From Lucifuga dentata (taxonomy: Eukaryota; Chordata; Actinopteri; Ophidiiformes; Bythitidae): a DNA stretch of 64,000 bases. Numbering within the stretch: the stretch's first letter is position 1; the number at the start of each line of letters is the position of its first letter. Positions 36,199 to 46,554 of this stretch are shown piece by piece. Made by a program: the position numbers and the translations under genes. The notes beneath the pieces are model-generated. The model made no database searches and had not been told where the DNA came from. It saw only the letters and a list, made by a program, of their open reading frames with translations. The DNA lies in the NCBI GenBank assembly GCA_014773175.1, contig VXCM01000792.1:124001-188000 (forward strand), given 5' to 3'.

Positions 36199-38304
36199 AC
36201 TAAATGAAGACGCTGTGGTCCACTCATGCCCAACAGATCGGTCATCATTGGAGTTTTTGAAATGTGGTAAAGAGAAGCAGTTTGAGGTGCTGTAAATGCT
36301 TTAAGAATCAGTGCATAATGCAGCCCAGAATAAAGATCACCAACAAGTTAAATAACTGTCAAGTATTAGAAAGCTTTGAAGGAGAGCTGAGGATGCATTA
36401 TGAATAATATGTCCCTAGTTTAATAATAACAATCCTTGAACTATCAAAGGAGAGGAGCATTTATTGGTGTCTTATTGTCTTAGATAGATAAGCTACAATA
36501 TTACTGGTTTGGATAATAAAAGCAATTTCATTGGATTTCTGTTACATCATGACTTAGAGGTGGCTGCAACTTTGAAAATGTTCTGATAATAGAATTGTAC
36601 TTGTTACTTGTAGCATATAACTCATAAATGATACTTAAAGTGTCAAAATAAAACTTTTACGCTTTCTTCTACAAAATTATCACAAAAGATTCATGTATCA
36701 TCAGTTGTTTGAAGTCTCAGGGTATCAGGTAGCTCAGCTGATGTAGACCTTCATGTGGACCAGTTTGCCTGTTGTTGCTTTGCTCATCTGTCTGTCTGAG
36801 TCATAATATTAAAGGCTATTACAGACATTTTAAAAACTATGTTGACATCATTTATTTTATTTTTTTATATAAATAAGTCTGCTGAAGTTATTAACTCCAT
36901 GTCTTTTATTTGTCACAGCCACATGCACAGTATGAGTAAAAGTTGGGTCACTTTGATGGTTTGATGCAAGTCTACAGGGTATCAGCTGTCTAAAATCATC
37001 CCACGATAATGAGTCACATGTGACTAGTTAATATGGACCCGAGTATTTGTCCTGCTGCTCTCTGTCTGTCTCTGTCTGTACATGCTCGTCTGCCTGCTTA
37101 AACTCATGTTACATTGGAACCAGTTGAGCCAGTCATTACAAATATGATTAGACTATGTCATAAAGAGTATTTTGTCTCAGCTGCTGCATTCATTTTACAG
37201 CTAAAGGTGATGCTGTCCAGCTCCAACAGCTTCAAATGCTGCCTGTGTATCAGCATCTCACATTCACACCTATGATGATGATAATATGTGATGATTCCTG
37301 TAGAAAAAAGACTGTGCTTTTTGTCTTCACGTATTGGTCAAATGTTAAAGTGAGCTACAGAGTAGCAACCCTGGAATTTGCAGAAAACCTGAGTTTTTCT
37401 TGAGAAGATGTCAGCAGAGTGGATGCTTGCTAATATACTTTACACTTCTCCCAGGTGGATCTGGTTCACCACATACCTGTGAATTGGGTTCAGATCCAAA
37501 TTTAGACTTTTGTCTTATCTCTTCTCTCTCTCTCTGTCTCTCTTTCATCTGTTCCATCTCTCTGCACTGCCTGATAAAACATACATTACATAAAATAATT
37601 CTTGGGGTGCAGTAGTCTTGAGGGTATCAGGTGCTATGTGAGGCCCTATCCTAATGAGCCACATGCGACCAGTTAAAAAGGACCCATCTGATCTGCCTAT
37701 TTGCCTCATTACCACCCAATACATATTAATGTCCAGGGTCACATCTTATACATACAACATACATATTCATAGCACACATGCAGGGTCATATATGTATCTT
37801 AATGACATGGGCATGGTGGGTTTTCTGGTTATTTTGTTTTATATTCTGTATTGTTTATTCTTCTGTGATCTGCAATGTGCTGATTCATTTACCTTCAGTT
37901 TTGTTATGTTGTTCTGTCAAGTTCAATATGTAGCCTATAGAGGACACGTTACTATGTTAAATTGCATTGCATCATATTGCATTAATTTGTAATGTGGGTT
38001 TCACTGAGCAGTCCACGAGTCAACCATTTGAGGTGCAAAATGCTACTTAAAGCAACTGTATGTAACTCATACCGGACAGTGATATCTGTGGACAAAAGTG
38101 TAAATTTGGCACACTGAACTTTTATTTGTCTTGAATCAGTGGCTTTGATGATGTCATCATCAGGTGACCAACACGGGAACTAACAAACTAACCTAACTAA
38201 CAAACAAAACCTGCAAGAACAGTAGTGAGCAGTGATTTTGGAACATTCGCCGCCATTGTTATTGTAGGGTCATGCGATGCCCTAAGTCTAACCCTAGGTT
38301 ATAC

Positions 38305-38660
38305 GGATGATTACTGAGATCATCAAGTGATGATCCTTATGTAGCTAGGTTTAGAGTTAAGGTCAGGGTTATGTTAAAGAGGTGATTACTCAGATCATCA
38401 CATGATGAACATCAAATAGCTCTTAACCCACATGAGCTGAAGCCATTACATTTCTAAAGTGGTTGCTGGTTTCTAAAGTGGTTCTAAGTCAACAGGACAT
38501 CAGGATATATGGAGTAAGGCTAGGGTATTGGTTCAGGAGTTAAGGTTGTGTTAAGGTTAGTGTTTGGTTATAGAGATGATTACTCATATCATCTACTGAT
38601 GATCCTCAAATAACTAGGGCTAAGTTCAGGGTAGGGTTAGATTACAGGGATGATTATATG
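38305..38660. repeat. Degenerate ~75-bp tandem repeat
   Basis: The phrase GATGATTACTgAGATCATC recurs at about 38305, 38381, 38574 and, in part, 38648. Spacings are 75-76 bp, with a double-length interval in the middle. Each unit also carries GTTAAGG/TAGGGTTA-type sequence. In the first unit GATCATCA-AG-TGATGATC is a perfect palindrome. It is not coding. Confidence 0.6.
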
Positions 38661-39086
38661 GATGTTTTAAATTTAGCTTTTTATTTGTGTAATAAAGAAT
38701 GTTCTTTTTCTACATTCAAAATGTTACAGTCTTACTTTAAGCAGTTACCTAAAACACTGAAAAGAGCATCTTTTATTTTTATTTTTTACATTATTAGATC
38801 AGTAATTACACATCAACAGAACAACTATTCTCCAAGCCCATTACATTGCATTGTATTGTGTTGTCTTGTTTCGACATAGTCCAATGATAAAATATCATCA
38901 ATGCAATATTAAGAGTAACTGCCTCATATTAAAACTGGACAAATAGATGACTGACTACAAAATGACTGATGGTTTTTAATAACTTCAGACAGATCTTACA
39001 ACGGGCTAATACAACAAACTTGAGTTGTTTCAAACCTCAGTTTTATATCACCATCAGGATTATCTACCTCTGTGACAGTTATGTTA

Positions 39087-39117
<31 letters not shown>

Positions 39118-39637
39118 CCATTCCTTCAAAATCTCCTTTGACCTTCCATTTGCCCGATAAATATTTCTCTTTTTATTTTTCTCTGTCTTCACTGTCTCTG
39201 TTTTCTTTCTTTTGCTCTTTGCTTCTTTTCCCCTCCCTCTCTTTTTTCCTCTCTCCTGCTCTGATGTCTCTCTGTCGGTTTTTGTTTACAAACCCTTTCA
39301 TCTGAAAATTGCTTTATATGTAAAACCCTTCTGTTTTTGAATGGAATTTTATTTAAAAGTCTCTGTCATTTAAATAGCTCTTTAAAAGGCAGAGGAATGA
39401 AAAGTCAACAAGGTCCTACCGATTATGATTCCTGAAGGGACACACACACACACACACACACACAGTGCCTGTCTGTCTACATGCATCTGAGTCTATTATT
39501 ATGCTAATGAGTCTCCAGTCTCCACATATCCCACACTTTGCTTGTGTACATGCATGCACACACAGACACACACACACATACACGTGCGCACATGTGAATG
39601 CACACACACGCATGAACACACACACAGGCCTATCTTT

Positions 39638-39659
39638 TGCTGAGCTCAGCATTATATAG
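39638..39659 (+). promoter_or_regulatory. MARE-like palindrome next to a TATA box
   Basis: The 14-bp perfect palindrome TGCTGAGCTCAGCA (39638-39651) has the two TGCTGA half-sites of a Maf recognition element at the spacing of the CRE-type MARE, with the central CG changed to GC. TATATAG follows at 39653-39659. The first ATG downstream in a good context (AACATGG) is at 39690 and opens a 70-codon frame without known motifs. An overlapping frame from 39728 encodes 55 residues with one hydrophobic segment. Confidence 0.3.
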
Positions 39660-40237
39660 CTGCATGCCCAGGCTGAAAGGAAAAATAACATGGAGTGGAC
39701 AATTTCCCCACCACAGAAACAGACTGGATGGAACGGGCACTTCCTGGTGCGTCACAGAAAGCTAAAAGAAGCGACAGAAGTACACGTGGTCCACATGTGC
39801 AGATATGCTTCAAAACTATGCTTTTGTGTTTTCTGGGACTACTTTTTGCCTTTGCTATATTTGGCTCTCTGTTGTCAACAAAGCATACAGGTTAAAAAAT
39901 AAGGCAAAGGGTGTCATGTCTACTTACTCTCCTCTGGCACCATACTTTGAAGAAAATCATAGATGCAGAATCAATATCAACCTATCAATCAATGATATCA
40001 ACAACCTAAGGTTTCTGAAGGAATGCTTAAAGGTTCAATTTGGTTGTTACAAGTTTTAAAAAAAGGAAACACAGGCACATTCTCCCTCTCTGTCTCATTC
40101 AAGCATTTATCAATGGACTATAAAAACAGGTTAACTTCAGGCCTCAGAGAATAGAACTTACATAAATGCACACGTCACTGAATTACATCATATCCCTTTA
40201 TCAGGCCCACTCTGCCTGTATGTGTATGAATGGGGGT

Positions 40238-40241
<4 letters not shown>

Positions 40242-40282
<41 letters not shown>

Positions 40283-40295
40283 NCTCTCTCTCTCT
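40242..40295. repeat. (TC)n microsatellite
   Basis: TC tract interrupted by a single N at 40283. Confidence 0.9.
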
Positions 40296-40453
40296 GTGTG
40301 TGAGTGTGTGTGTTTGTGAAAGGAAGAATCTCTCTATATGAGAGACACATCTCTCTCTTTCAAAGTCATGAGACATTTCACTAAAAACACCTCCACTTTA
40401 GTAAAAATACTGGTTAATGCTGAGATCCTCTGGATTTACACACAGAGGATTCG

Positions 40454-40499
40454 ATTGGCTGAGGAGCAGTACAGATTTGCATAAAGGGAACTCTATTGG
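40454..40499 (+). promoter_or_regulatory. Octamer motif between two inverted CCAAT boxes
   Basis: ATTGG (40454-40458), ATTTGCAT (40475-40482) and ATTGG (40495-40499) lie within 46 bp. Octamer plus CCAAT is a known promoter or enhancer combination. No TATA box or coding exon follows; a donor-like AAAG|GTAAAA occurs at 40592. Supported only as a motif cluster. Confidence 0.25.
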
Positions 40500-41614
40500 T
40501 TGGCTGTGCTGTGATGTGTGAGTATTGACCTGTGTTTAGTTCCACAAGTTGGTTTTCAGTAATTGGTTTGACTGTTCTCAGACCCTCAGAAAGGTAAAAA
40601 AAAAAAAAAAAAANAAAAAAAAAAAAAAAATCATGAGGCAGGAGGGTGATTTTTGTTTTGCATATTCTAATGAAAAACCACTTGCTTTTAAAATGTATAC
40701 CAATTCAATCAACAGATTAAGGCAGTTCTCCTATAATTGTAACTTTGATGTGAAATGTGAACAGCTTAATAGAATTGGATCACACCACTTAAAATTAACA
40801 GACTGTCACATATTCCAGAAACAACATGAAGCGAGCCAGATGCAAAATTATGGTTTTTGAAAAAGACAACAAAAACCTGGCTGGCAACAAACTGTATGAA
40901 AGTCATTTATGTGAGTATATTTTCTCTAGATGCTGATCGGTTATCACACACTTTGTGAAGATGACCTTGACTTTTAAATATATCAAAGTTTTCTCTTCTT
41001 TCTGCTGTCATCAATATTGTATTTACAATAATTGTGGTATGAGCATGCAATAAAAAAATAATTAATTAAAGAGTTGTTCATATATGTTGTACAAAGTGTA
41101 AAAAAACAACATGTTTTCACAGCTTCTCTTATATCTATCTTTTTTTCAGACAGTGAGTGCACTAGTCCCTTGCACTGTAAAGCCAGTTTTATGTCTAACG
41201 TTGATGAAATTTTAAATTAATATACTATTGCAGTCTTTGTAAATCATTGTGAAAATGAGCTGGAAATGCAAAAAAGTAAATGTTGAATTTAAGAGAATGT
41301 TTGGTACACACAAATACTCTTTGAGAAGATTAAGAAAAAACATCTCAATTTTATTTTTCTGGAAGATTTTTTTTTCTTTGATACCGCTCTTCATTTCAGT
41401 TATGGTTTTGATTGGTACCTTACCACATTTTTCCTACGTGGATCTCCGGTCTCCGGACCTCTACTAGGAGTCACGAAAACCAGCCACAGATATAAAGTCA
41501 ACGAGGGCGCTCCTGCAAAACTACGTCATTAAATCCCTCCCAGCCATCACCACTGCTGGTCCCGCAAGACAAGATGCTCTTTTTTTTCTTCGACGGATAA
41601 AATTAAGCACTTCC

Positions 41615-41621
<7 letters not shown>
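40500..41621. other. AT-rich non-coding stretch upstream of scrt1
   Basis: A-run with N at 40614, otherwise unique AT-rich sequence. It probably contains distal promoter sequence of scrt1, but no specific site stands out. Confidence 0.4.
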
Positions 41622-41654
<33 letters not shown>

Positions 41655-41674
41655 CTATAAAGCCGCAACAGCTG
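41622..41674 (+). promoter_or_regulatory. scrt1 core promoter: CT tract, TATA box, E-box
   Basis: A (CT)n tract ending at 41651 is followed at once by TATAAAG (41656-41662) and an E-box CAGCTG (41669-41674). From here base composition becomes much more GC-rich up to the scrt1 start codon. A TATA box at this point predicts transcription starting near 41685-41692, giving a leader of about 1.1 kb if no leader intron is removed. The start site is inferred, not observed. Confidence 0.5.
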
Positions 41675-42066
41675 ATCTCGTGCAGCAGAGAGCCGCAGCT
41701 CCGCAAGCGCCAAGGAGAGGAGAAAAGACAGATAGAGGAAGAGAAAAGGAGGAAGGGAAGAAAGAACGAGTCGAGAGTAAGGAGAGATAAGATTCCACTG
41801 GTCTTCCAAGTGCAGTTGATGATTAATATCTGAGCAATATTTTTGAAGAAGTGTTGGGTGTGTTTTCTGAGAGGCTCAAGTCTTCCGAGGGGGTCAAGCT
41901 CTTTCCCGGACTCTACCGGTTCTCTTTATGAACCCTTTAAATCTTAATTTTTCACTAATTTATAATCTTTTTTTTTTTTTTTCCGGTTTCCACTCTTTTT
42001 TGAAGCGCTGACACATCCTACAGTTTGATTTGAAAAGATCTGTCCACATTGCGTTGACTCTCCTGC

Positions 42067-42249
42067 ATGGGAATTTCCACCGAAGTCTGTTTTGCCAAAT
42101 CGACCCGTCCGCCTCAAATCCGCCTCAAAATCGCAGAGGAAGAAACGTTTAACGACTCAGGTTGTTTCCTTTTTCTTATTTTTTCCCCTGGTGCTGAACG
42201 GAAAGCGGACATCGGCGCACGGAAACCAAAAGGAGCTGTCCGGTGCTGA
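42067..42249 (+). other. Upstream ORF in the scrt1 leader (60 codons)
   Basis: ATG at 42067 (context TGCATGG, G at +4) opens a frame that closes at 42249, about 540 bp before the scrt1 start. The peptide has no recognisable motif. It could reduce translation of the main frame; coding conservation is unknown. Confidence 0.25.
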
Positions 42250-42250
42250 A
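42190..42250 (-). promoter_or_regulatory. Compressed RE1 and an extra REST half-site
   Basis: On the minus strand 42250-42232 reads TTCAGCACC directly joined to GGACAGCTCC. These are the same two half-sites as the canonical RE1 at 42278-42298 but without the 2-bp spacer. A further TTCAGCACC half-site lies at 42198-42190. Whether REST tolerates the shortened spacing is uncertain. Confidence 0.45.
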
Positions 42251-42277
42251 ACAAACGAACGAACTGGGGGCGTGCTG

Positions 42278-42298
42278 GGAGCTGTCCGCGGTGCTGAA
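42278..42298 (-). promoter_or_regulatory. RE1/NRSE site (REST binding) in the scrt1 leader
   Basis: The minus strand reads TTCAGCACC, then GC, then GGACAGCTCC. Against the RE1 consensus halves TTCAGCACC and GGACAGCGCC this is 9 of 9 and 9 of 10, with the canonical 2-bp spacing. REST binds such sites in non-neural cells and recruits CoREST and histone deacetylases to silence neuronal genes. It lies about 490 bp before the start codon of a neuron-specific gene, so I infer direct REST control of scrt1. Confidence 0.8.
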
Positions 42299-42787
42299 CG
42301 GCAACAGGAGCGGCAGAATTCCTCCGTTTCCCATTGAAAGCAATGGACACAACAAACAAATAACACAAAGCGGATCTCGTTACAGGAATTTTTGTCTTGC
42401 ATGCTGCTGGGGCAATAATCATACAGGAACTCTTTTCCAGTGGTGCGCAAGAAAAATACCTGATTATTTACCTCCAGGATCCAACAAGCACACACACACA
42501 TAGAAAAGTCTTTATCTGTCGATGCTGGACAACTACTTTTTGACATATGATTAAAAGCAATGTCTCCCCTGTACTTTTAAAGGTGATTTATTGTTTGATA
42601 GAACGAAACGAAAGTACCTCAAGAAGCTGAAATCAAGCAGTGCATAATAAAGAAAGAAAGAAACAAGAGGGACACGCTTGACACCTTTAAACCATTACAG
42701 TTTCTGCTCAGGTTGGGTTGGGAGGAGGTGCGAGTGTGCGTGAGTCCACGCGTGTGTTGCCTATGTGTGTAAGAACACTGTCCCATC

Positions 42788-42911
42788 ATGCCTCGGTCTT
42801 TCTTAGTGAAAAAAGTCAAGCTGGACGATTTTTCGGCTGCAGAGCTGGAGAGCTCATATGACCACAGCCGAAGAAAGGAACTCAGTCTGCGATTCCACCA
42901 TCATGACAAAG
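42788..42911 (+). CDS. scrt1: scrt1 exon 1: SNAG domain
   Basis: Codes for residues 1-41 and the first base of codon 42, ending at the donor G|GTGAGT. It opens MPRSFLVKKVKLDDFSAAEL, the SNAG repression domain shared by Snail, Scratch and Gfi proteins, which binds the LSD1/CoREST demethylase complex. The continuation, ending RFHHHDK before the splice, fits SCRT1 (VKLD.FS..LES.Y, then HDKGY.SDY across the junction) and not SCRT2, which has VKKIKGDGF. The start is fixed because SNAG works only at the extreme N-terminus. The exon is too short to stand out as a long ORF. Confidence 0.95.
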
Positions 42912-45900
42912 GTGAGTCACCACACACACACACACACACATGCAGCCATAGTGGATAACATCAATTTTTCTGCCCTGAATTTAAAGCATTAGTAGCAGCT
43001 GTTACAGAAAGAGGAAGAAGGGTGGACGTCACAACCCAAAAATCCACCAATCACAGACTTTGCTGTTGCTTCTGTCAAGTTCTTCCTCATTTTCTACGAT
43101 TATTTCCATTATTCTTCCATAACATGATGTCATAAAAGTGTAGGATGTGGTGAAACCTTTCTCAGCCAGGTCAGAGGTCAGAGGTCAAAGCTCAGGGCAA
43201 CACACTTGGGTTGTGGAAGTACTTTCTCAGCACGGTTGAAGCTTAATGATATAATATATAAATCGTCCAACATGTCAACTAAAATTACATTTTGAAGTAA
43301 GTTGGGTTTGATGCTTTGTGCAAATATGTCAAATTTAGCTTGGGCTTTTGGGTGGGAGAAGATAATGTGAGAAAAAAGGTTCACATGTGGACAAACACTT
43401 TAATTATGAAGTGAAATGTTCACATCTGAAGCAAAAACTATTAGACTGGATGAATTGGATGCCAGAACACAACTTGAATAACATCCCTCAAGCACGGCAT
43501 GTTAAAAGAAAATACATGCATGAAAGGCATTTAGGTTTTCAGACATGAAATTTGGCAGGTGCATGTTCTTTAGTTAATTTACAAACTCTTTTCTGCACCA
43601 TGCAGTGTCTAATAAAGATAAATAAAAGCTTTTCTTTTTAAAATTTAACTGAGGTCAAATTTGTGATGAAGAGAACCCAGGTGTTGTGATGATAGAGTGA
43701 ATAGGTAAACATGGATGAGTGGTTGAGTTGCAGCATGCGTTCACCAGGCAGCATTCCACCCTTTAACCATCCAAACATTTTCCCTTGGAGGAGGAACAGT
43801 GCAGCTGCAACAACAGCAACAGTGCAGCAGGCATGTAAAGATGGAGACTGTAATCCCTTGTTATAAATAACAAGAGTTTGAAGCAACTGCCGCTTGTTGC
43901 ACACACGACACACATATTTATTGCAGTGTCTTTGTCAACTCGGCACATTTGCCAGGCAGCTTGCACAGCTGAGTGCACAGCATTACACAAACACACACAC
44001 ATGAACACACACATGCACACACTGGAAGCAGCCAGTGACCTACAAGTGTTCAAAGCACACAAGTGTGTGTCATTTGCTACTGCTGTGTTAGATGAAAAAT
44101 TAAAATTCTCTCTCTCTCTCTCTCTCTCTGTAATTGAGATATAAGAGATTTTAAAGACACAAAAGTGCAATGGTGACAGCTTGGCAGAGTATTTTAATCT
44201 TTAATAAGCATTTAGCACCAGTTATCAGCTCTGACGCTACAAGAGCACTTTCAAATGGCTAATTTCCACTTAAGTGAGTTGACACATTGAGACTGGGGCA
44301 GTTAGAGAAAGGCAGAGAAAAACAGAAACATTACGGAAATACAAAAACAGAAGAGATAGAGTGCTTCATAAATGTTTTAAACAAATATTAGGTAATGCTC
44401 ATGTTGTAATTGGTAGCAATCATAGAAAGGGGAAGCCAATGCCGTACACTGTGTTTATACAGTACCATAAAAATTAGCATTCTATTGTCAGGGATGCAGC
44501 CTGAGGTTGTCGTGATTCACATGTTTTCAATACAAGCTCTGTGCAAGGAGATGTGCCTGCCTGTCAATCACATATGCACTCTGGTCCTTGTAGATGCAAA
44601 GGACGGAAAAAATAGATAGAAACTGAATACTAGGACGGGAATAAACGTGGGCAAGAAAACAGGCTGTGCTTCCATGGTCAGGAATCAAACTTACTGTAGG
44701 TCAAGAAGTCAATCCGTATCTGATGTGCCCATCTGTCCATAATATTAGTCCAGACAAGATTTAATTACAAAAAATATCAAAATTTACCAGGCAGACTGAT
44801 ATTCATGTTTTCAAAATGTTGAAATGTTTCCATTTTAGACCTTCTTTTTAACCTTCCTCACATTAAATGTTTCAAAAGTTGAAACCTTTTGATTTTAATG
44901 ACACATGATCTTTTCTTTTTGCTCCAATTCTTTGCCCAAATGCTACAAAAGTGTCTTGATTGTGTTTCAACTTTACATATACATGCTCTAAAATAACACA
45001 CACGTACACATACACAGTGTGTCTTTTTCTCAAGTTCCTTCATTTTCTTTGTTTCCATCTATTTTCCGCCTTAATTCAATTCAAAATGTTAATTATCCCA
45101 AGAATGGTATAAACAGTATTGCTACACCACTCTCAACATATTGAAATGGATCATTAACAAAACTTTCTTTCTTCCTTTCTTTTTTCTTTTCTCTCATATG
45201 CTGTGCCTGTTCCTTTTTTCCCCATCTTCCACCCCTCCCTTTCTGTCTCCTGTTCACTTTCTCTCACCATCACATTATTGACTAACTTGTGAGCTTTTCT
45301 CAGAACTGTATCATGAAATTATATTACCAGCAACAGTATCTCTGCTGCTGGCCATATCTAAATGCTGAGAGAGTGCTAATTGAAATGGAGACTATTGATC
45401 GCTATAGATCCACAAAGCTCATCTTGGTATCTGTGGGAAATTAGCTACAGTAACAGGCTACCAATGCAATCAGTCTCTCCTTATGCTTATTATAGTTTCT
45501 GGTCAGCCTGTTGCCCGTAGAAGCCAATAATGCCAATAATAATGATATCAGGACAGAAAAAATGCATTTGCTTGAGAATGTTTGAGTCAAAGTTGTTGAG
45601 TCTTTGTTCAGATCATGCTAGCACAGGATTATATGTAATCAATATGTTCAACTGCATTGGGTTACTGGAAGGATGAACGTTGAATATCTGGTGTCAAAAT
45701 CAGAATTTGAGGTTTAAAGAATAAGGTTGACTTAATTTTCTTCCTTTATTTTTCTGTGATTATTACCAGCAAATCTCATGAAAAGACCAAAACCAAGACT
45801 GGATTTATTCTAAACATTGTTTGTGTAGCCTAATATTGCTTTTGCCTCAATGGCTGAGGAATATACAATATTCTCCTAGTGCTCTTGAGCAAGGCACTGA

Positions 45901-46554
45901 CCACCCACTGCTGTAATGGAGATGGTCTGTGTACAACAGCTAAAGTTTTGGTACCTCCCAGGTCTGACTGTTTGCAGCTGTGCGACTGTCAGGAGAGAAG
46001 GCAGCTGATAAAGTGCGTTCATTGAACCATTCAATGGAAAATAAAGATTCCCCACTATGGAGAAAGTGTCGCCTCCTTTCTGGAAAAAGCATAAAAGCAT
46101 TTTACTGCAACTATAAATACCACAAGTACTTCTGCTTCTTTTCTTCTTCTCTCCTTTAGAATATAGAGATGCATCTCTCGTGTCTGCTTGACTCTTCCTC
46201 TCTGTCTTGTGCAGAGTGTTTAAAGGAAAGTCCATCCAAACGCGGAAGCTACATGTTGTTTCCATGATCATGAGCAGTGCAATAATCAATATGTAGAAAC
46301 CAAAGAAGCCACACAATAATCAGAAATAATGAGAAATCACAATAATGAGAAATGTTATCATGAGAAAAAAAATCTGGAGCAACTCTGTCAATAATGAATG
46401 AGTGTGGGAGAAAAACATCAACTTTGCAGCCTGTGGTTTTACATTTATATGTGACTTGTTTTAATCTCCACTATCAGGTTTTTTCCATTCCAATAAATTT
46501 CAAATTTTCAATCATTGCCATATAATTGACATTTTGCTCTATGCATCTCTCCAG
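42912..46554 (+). other. scrt1 intron 1
   Basis: Donor GTGAGT at 42912 and acceptor TATGCATCTCTCCAG ending at 46554; the phases match. It holds short CA and TC tracts (42921-42940, 44107-44129), a common fish-repeat fragment near 45879-45920 (CTTGAGCAAGGCACTGACCA) and a complex, repeat-free block at about 45330-45560 that may be an enhancer. No other gene was seen. Confidence 0.8.
45330..45560. promoter_or_regulatory. Candidate intronic enhancer of scrt1
   Basis: About 230 bp without simple repeats, containing GTGCTAATTGAAATGGAGAC, a GATCGCTATAGATC near-palindrome and several TAAT/ATTA cores. Such complexity stands out from the neighbouring AT-rich sequence. Conservation was not tested; this is a suggestion only. 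Confidence 0.25.

Larger units (their letters stand above)
34573..39637. other. AT-rich non-coding region
   Basis: Contains (CA)n to 34593, an A-run with N at 36061, the inverted repeat at 36062-36198, three diverged copies of a GGGTATCAG-anchored block (36719, 36976, 37624), the ~75-bp tandem array at 38305-38660, (TC)n at about 39089-39112, and CA/GT repeats at 39441-39625. No exon was supported. Confidence 0.5.
41690..42787 (+). other. scrt1: Predicted scrt1 5' leader
   Basis: Sequence between the predicted transcription start and the SNAG start codon. It carries several upstream ATGs, among them a 60-codon frame at 42067-42249, and the RE1 cluster at 42190-42298. A T-run lies at about 41969-41982. 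Leader introns cannot be excluded. Confidence 0.45.
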
